Positions 62,527 to 64,000 of a stretch of 64,000 nucleotides of DNA are shown here, in pieces. Position 1 is the first letter of the stretch. Each line of letters starts with the position of its first letter. Source of the DNA: Campylobacter sp. LR291e (GTDB lineage Bacteria; Campylobacterota; Campylobacteria; Campylobacterales; Campylobacteraceae); NCBI RefSeq assembly GCF_008633915.1, contig NZ_VJNV01000022.1, positions 1-64,000 of the forward strand. The letters run 5' to 3'. The position numbers and the translations under genes are program-made. The notes below the pieces were generated by a model. It was not told where the DNA came from. It saw only the letters and a program-made list of their open reading frames with translations, and ran no database searches.

Positions 62527-63222
62527 ATGAAAAATATTTGCATTATACCTGCACGTGGTGGTTCAAAAAGAATTCCAAGAAAAAATATTATAGATTTTTG
62601 TGGCAAGCCCTTACTTGCTTATAGCGTTGAAAATGCTTTAAATTCTAAGATTTTTGACGAGATCTTTGTAAGTAGTGATGATGATGAAATTTTACAAACT
62701 GGTATTAAATTTGGAGCAAAGGCACTTTTAAGGGATGAGAATTTAAGTGATGATTATACTACTTCTTCTCAGGTGATTAAAGAAAACATTAAAAAGCTTA
62801 TAGAAAGTGGCGAAAATTTAGACTCTGTGTGTTGTCTATACGCAACTGCTCCATTAATAAACGCTGATATTTTAAAAAAGGCTTTTGAAAGATTTAAGGA
62901 AAATAAAAGCAAGTTTTTATTTGCAGCAACTGAGTTTGATTATCCTATACAAAGGGCTTTTAAGCTTGATGAGAACTTTCAAGTTTCTATGTTTGATGAA
63001 AGATATTATAACTCCCGCTCACAAGATTTAACTAAGGCATACCATGATAGTGGGGCTTTTTATTTTGGAAAGGCTAGTGAGTGGTTAAGTGAAAATATAA
63101 TGTTTAGACCACATTCTAGCGTATTTTTATTGCCTAAAAAATTAGTTTGTGATATAGATACCATGCAAGATTTAGAATTTGCAAAATTGCTTTATAAGGC
63201 AAATTATGAAAACATTAATTAG
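62527..63222 (+). CDS. pseF: Pseudaminic acid cytidylyltransferase PseF
   Basis: A 231-residue CMP-nonulosonate synthetase. [16 protein letters not shown] (~5-20) is the CTP-binding signature; SSDDDEIL and LYATAPLI complete the active site. The pairing with pseG identifies the sugar as pseudaminic acid, used for flagellin glycosylation. PseG start overlaps its end by 17 bp. Confidence 0.93.
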   Translation: MKNICIIPARGGSKRIPRKNIIDFCGKPLLAYSVENALNSKIFDEIFVSSDDDEILQTGIKFGAKALLRDENLSDDYTTSSQVIKENIKKLIESGENLDSVCCLYATAPLINADILKKAFERFKENKSKFLFAATEFDYPIQRAFKLDENFQVSMFDERYYNSRSQDLTKAYHDSGAFYFGKASEWLSENIMFRPHSSVFLLPKKLVCDIDTMQDLEFAKLLYKANYENIN

Positions 63223-64000
63223 GGTGGATAGTTCTTCAAAAATAGGCTTTGGGCATATTAAAAGGTGCCTTGTTTTAGCTAAACAATATAGCGAGGTTAG
63301 CTTTGCTTGTCTTGATCTAGAAGGGGCATTAATTGAAGAAATTCCTTACGAGATCTTTATACTTGAAAATGAAAGCATTTTTGAACTTATAAATTTAATA
63401 AAGGCTGAAAAATTTGAGTTTTTGATTATAGATAATTATAATATTAGTGCAAATGATGAAAAGCTTATAAAGCTTGAAACGGGCGTTAAAATTTTAAGCT
63501 TTGATGATACCATAAAAGAACATTTTTGCGATATTTTATTAAATGTAAATGCCTTTGCAAAGGCAAGTGATTATGATGGACTAGTACCCTTTAAATGTGA
63601 AAGAAGATGCGGTTTTTCCTATGCCTTGTTTAGAGATGAATTTTATGAAGAGGTAAAGAAAAAAAGAAAGAAAATTTATGATTTTTTTATTTGCTTAGGA
63701 GGCACTGACATTAAAAATCTAAGCATACAAATAGCCCAAGACCTGCCCCAAGATAAAAAAATCGCCATTGCTACAAGTAGTTCAAATGCTCATTTAAAAG
63801 GGCTTAGAAGATTTGCAAATGAAAATGAAAATATAAGCTTATTTGTAAATTATGACAATATCGCAAAGCTTATGCATGAAAGTAAAAAGCTTATTATAAG
63901 TGCAAGTTCTTTGGTAAATGAGGCCTTACTTTTAAAGGCAAATTTTAAGGCTATTTGTTATGTGGATAATCAATTGCCAACTGCAAACTGGCTTGTTCAA
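63206..64000 (+). CDS. pseG: UDP-2,4-diacetamido sugar hydrolase PseG (partial)
   Basis: The window ends inside this gene after about 265 codons; the full protein is about 275. [21 protein letters not shown] contains the catalytic GFGHIxR with His, and [13 protein letters not shown] the nucleotide-binding loop. PseG removes UDP from the 2,4-diacetamido-trideoxyaltrose intermediate, the step before pseudaminic acid synthase. Its start has no distinct ribosome binding site and overlaps pseF, indicating coupling. Confidence 0.92.
   Translation, partial: MKTLIRVDSSSKIGFGHIKRCLVLAKQYSEVSFACLDLEGALIEEIPYEIFILENESIFELINLIKAEKFEFLIIDNYNISANDEKLIKLETGVKILSFDDTIKEHFCDILLNVNAFAKASDYDGLVPFKCERRCGFSYALFRDEFYEEVKKKRKKIYDFFICLGGTDIKNLSIQIAQDLPQDKKIAIATSSSNAHLKGLRRFANENENISLFVNYDNIAKLMHESKKLIISASSLVNEALLLKANFKAICYVDNQLPTANWLVQ

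Noticed and set aside
1-64000. CRISPR arrays, rRNA, tRNA genes, insertion sequences
   Set aside because: No regularly spaced direct repeats, no cloverleaf or rRNA-like stretch and no transposase were noticed on either strand.
1-64000. Poly-G phase-variable tracts typical of Campylobacter
   Set aside because: No G or C run long enough was seen; only A/T homopolymers are long here.

Overview
The window is AT-rich, densely coded and looks chromosomal. Gene content and local order match a thermotolerant, jejuni-like Campylobacter: truD-thiL-flgIJMNK, fabH-plsX-rpmF-ndk-fdxA/ahpC-flhB, the orphan regulator cosR, the trp operon with fused trpGD, cmeRABC-ccoG-rpsU, and pseFG at the right edge. No rRNA, tRNA, CRISPR array or insertion sequence was seen.

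Layout. 0-10 kb: a probable surface-glycan transferase, truD, thiL, two uncharacterised epsilonproteobacterial proteins, an RsmD-like methyltransferase, then the flagellar operon flgIJ-flgM-flgN-flgK. That operon has a clear sigma54 promoter before flgI, a sigma28 promoter before flgM, and a perfect 12-bp hairpin covering the flgN ribosome binding site. 10-20 kb: a frameshifted lipoprotein, gltS, a MOMP porin, a large D-lactate dehydrogenase-type flavoprotein and carB. 19.5-22.3 kb: an accessory R-M cassette, made of an HARE-HTH (HrgA-like) protein, an NPPY-type adenine methyltransferase and a protein carrying the motif spacing of the R.PabI restriction DNA glycosylases. 22-32 kb: fatty acid and phospholipid genes, ferredoxins, ahpC, flhB, ppx/gppA, cosR, folB, plsY and a di-heme cytochrome c peroxidase.

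32.3-48.2 kb is the most unusual part. Two remnants of one cytosine-5 DNA methyltransferase (M1) lie about 15 kb apart in opposite orientation. The N-terminal half is at 47.3-48.0 kb on the minus strand and the C-terminal half at 32.3-32.75 kb on the plus strand. Both end in the same 14-bp sequence, in inverted orientation. Everything between (hemN-like, hemJ, fliN, trp operon, lspA, glmM, a FapA-like gene) lies opposite to its orientation in C. jejuni as I recall it. Inverting the segment in silico restores an M1 gene of normal length (about 357 codons) and the hemN/Cj0364-homologue neighbourhood. The rebuilt locus is a decayed R-M system: a small AbrB-like gene, M1, a second cytosine methyltransferase M2 overlapping M1 by 4 bp, and a convergent remnant that may be the restriction enzyme. 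Every methylase piece carries indels, mostly in homopolymers. In both methylases the proline of the catalytic PCQ motif is substituted.

48-64 kb: the multidrug efflux operon cmeABC with a 16-bp palindromic operator and cmeR, ccoG, a 17-nt poly-A tract, rpsU, then a plus-strand run of a UPF0323 lipoprotein, a glutathionylspermidine synthase-like ATP-grasp protein, a D-2-hydroxyacid dehydrogenase, YajQ, a lipoprotein, an AAA ATPase, and pseF/pseG for activated pseudaminic acid used on flagellin. Functional names rest on motifs and remembered homologues; no database search was run.
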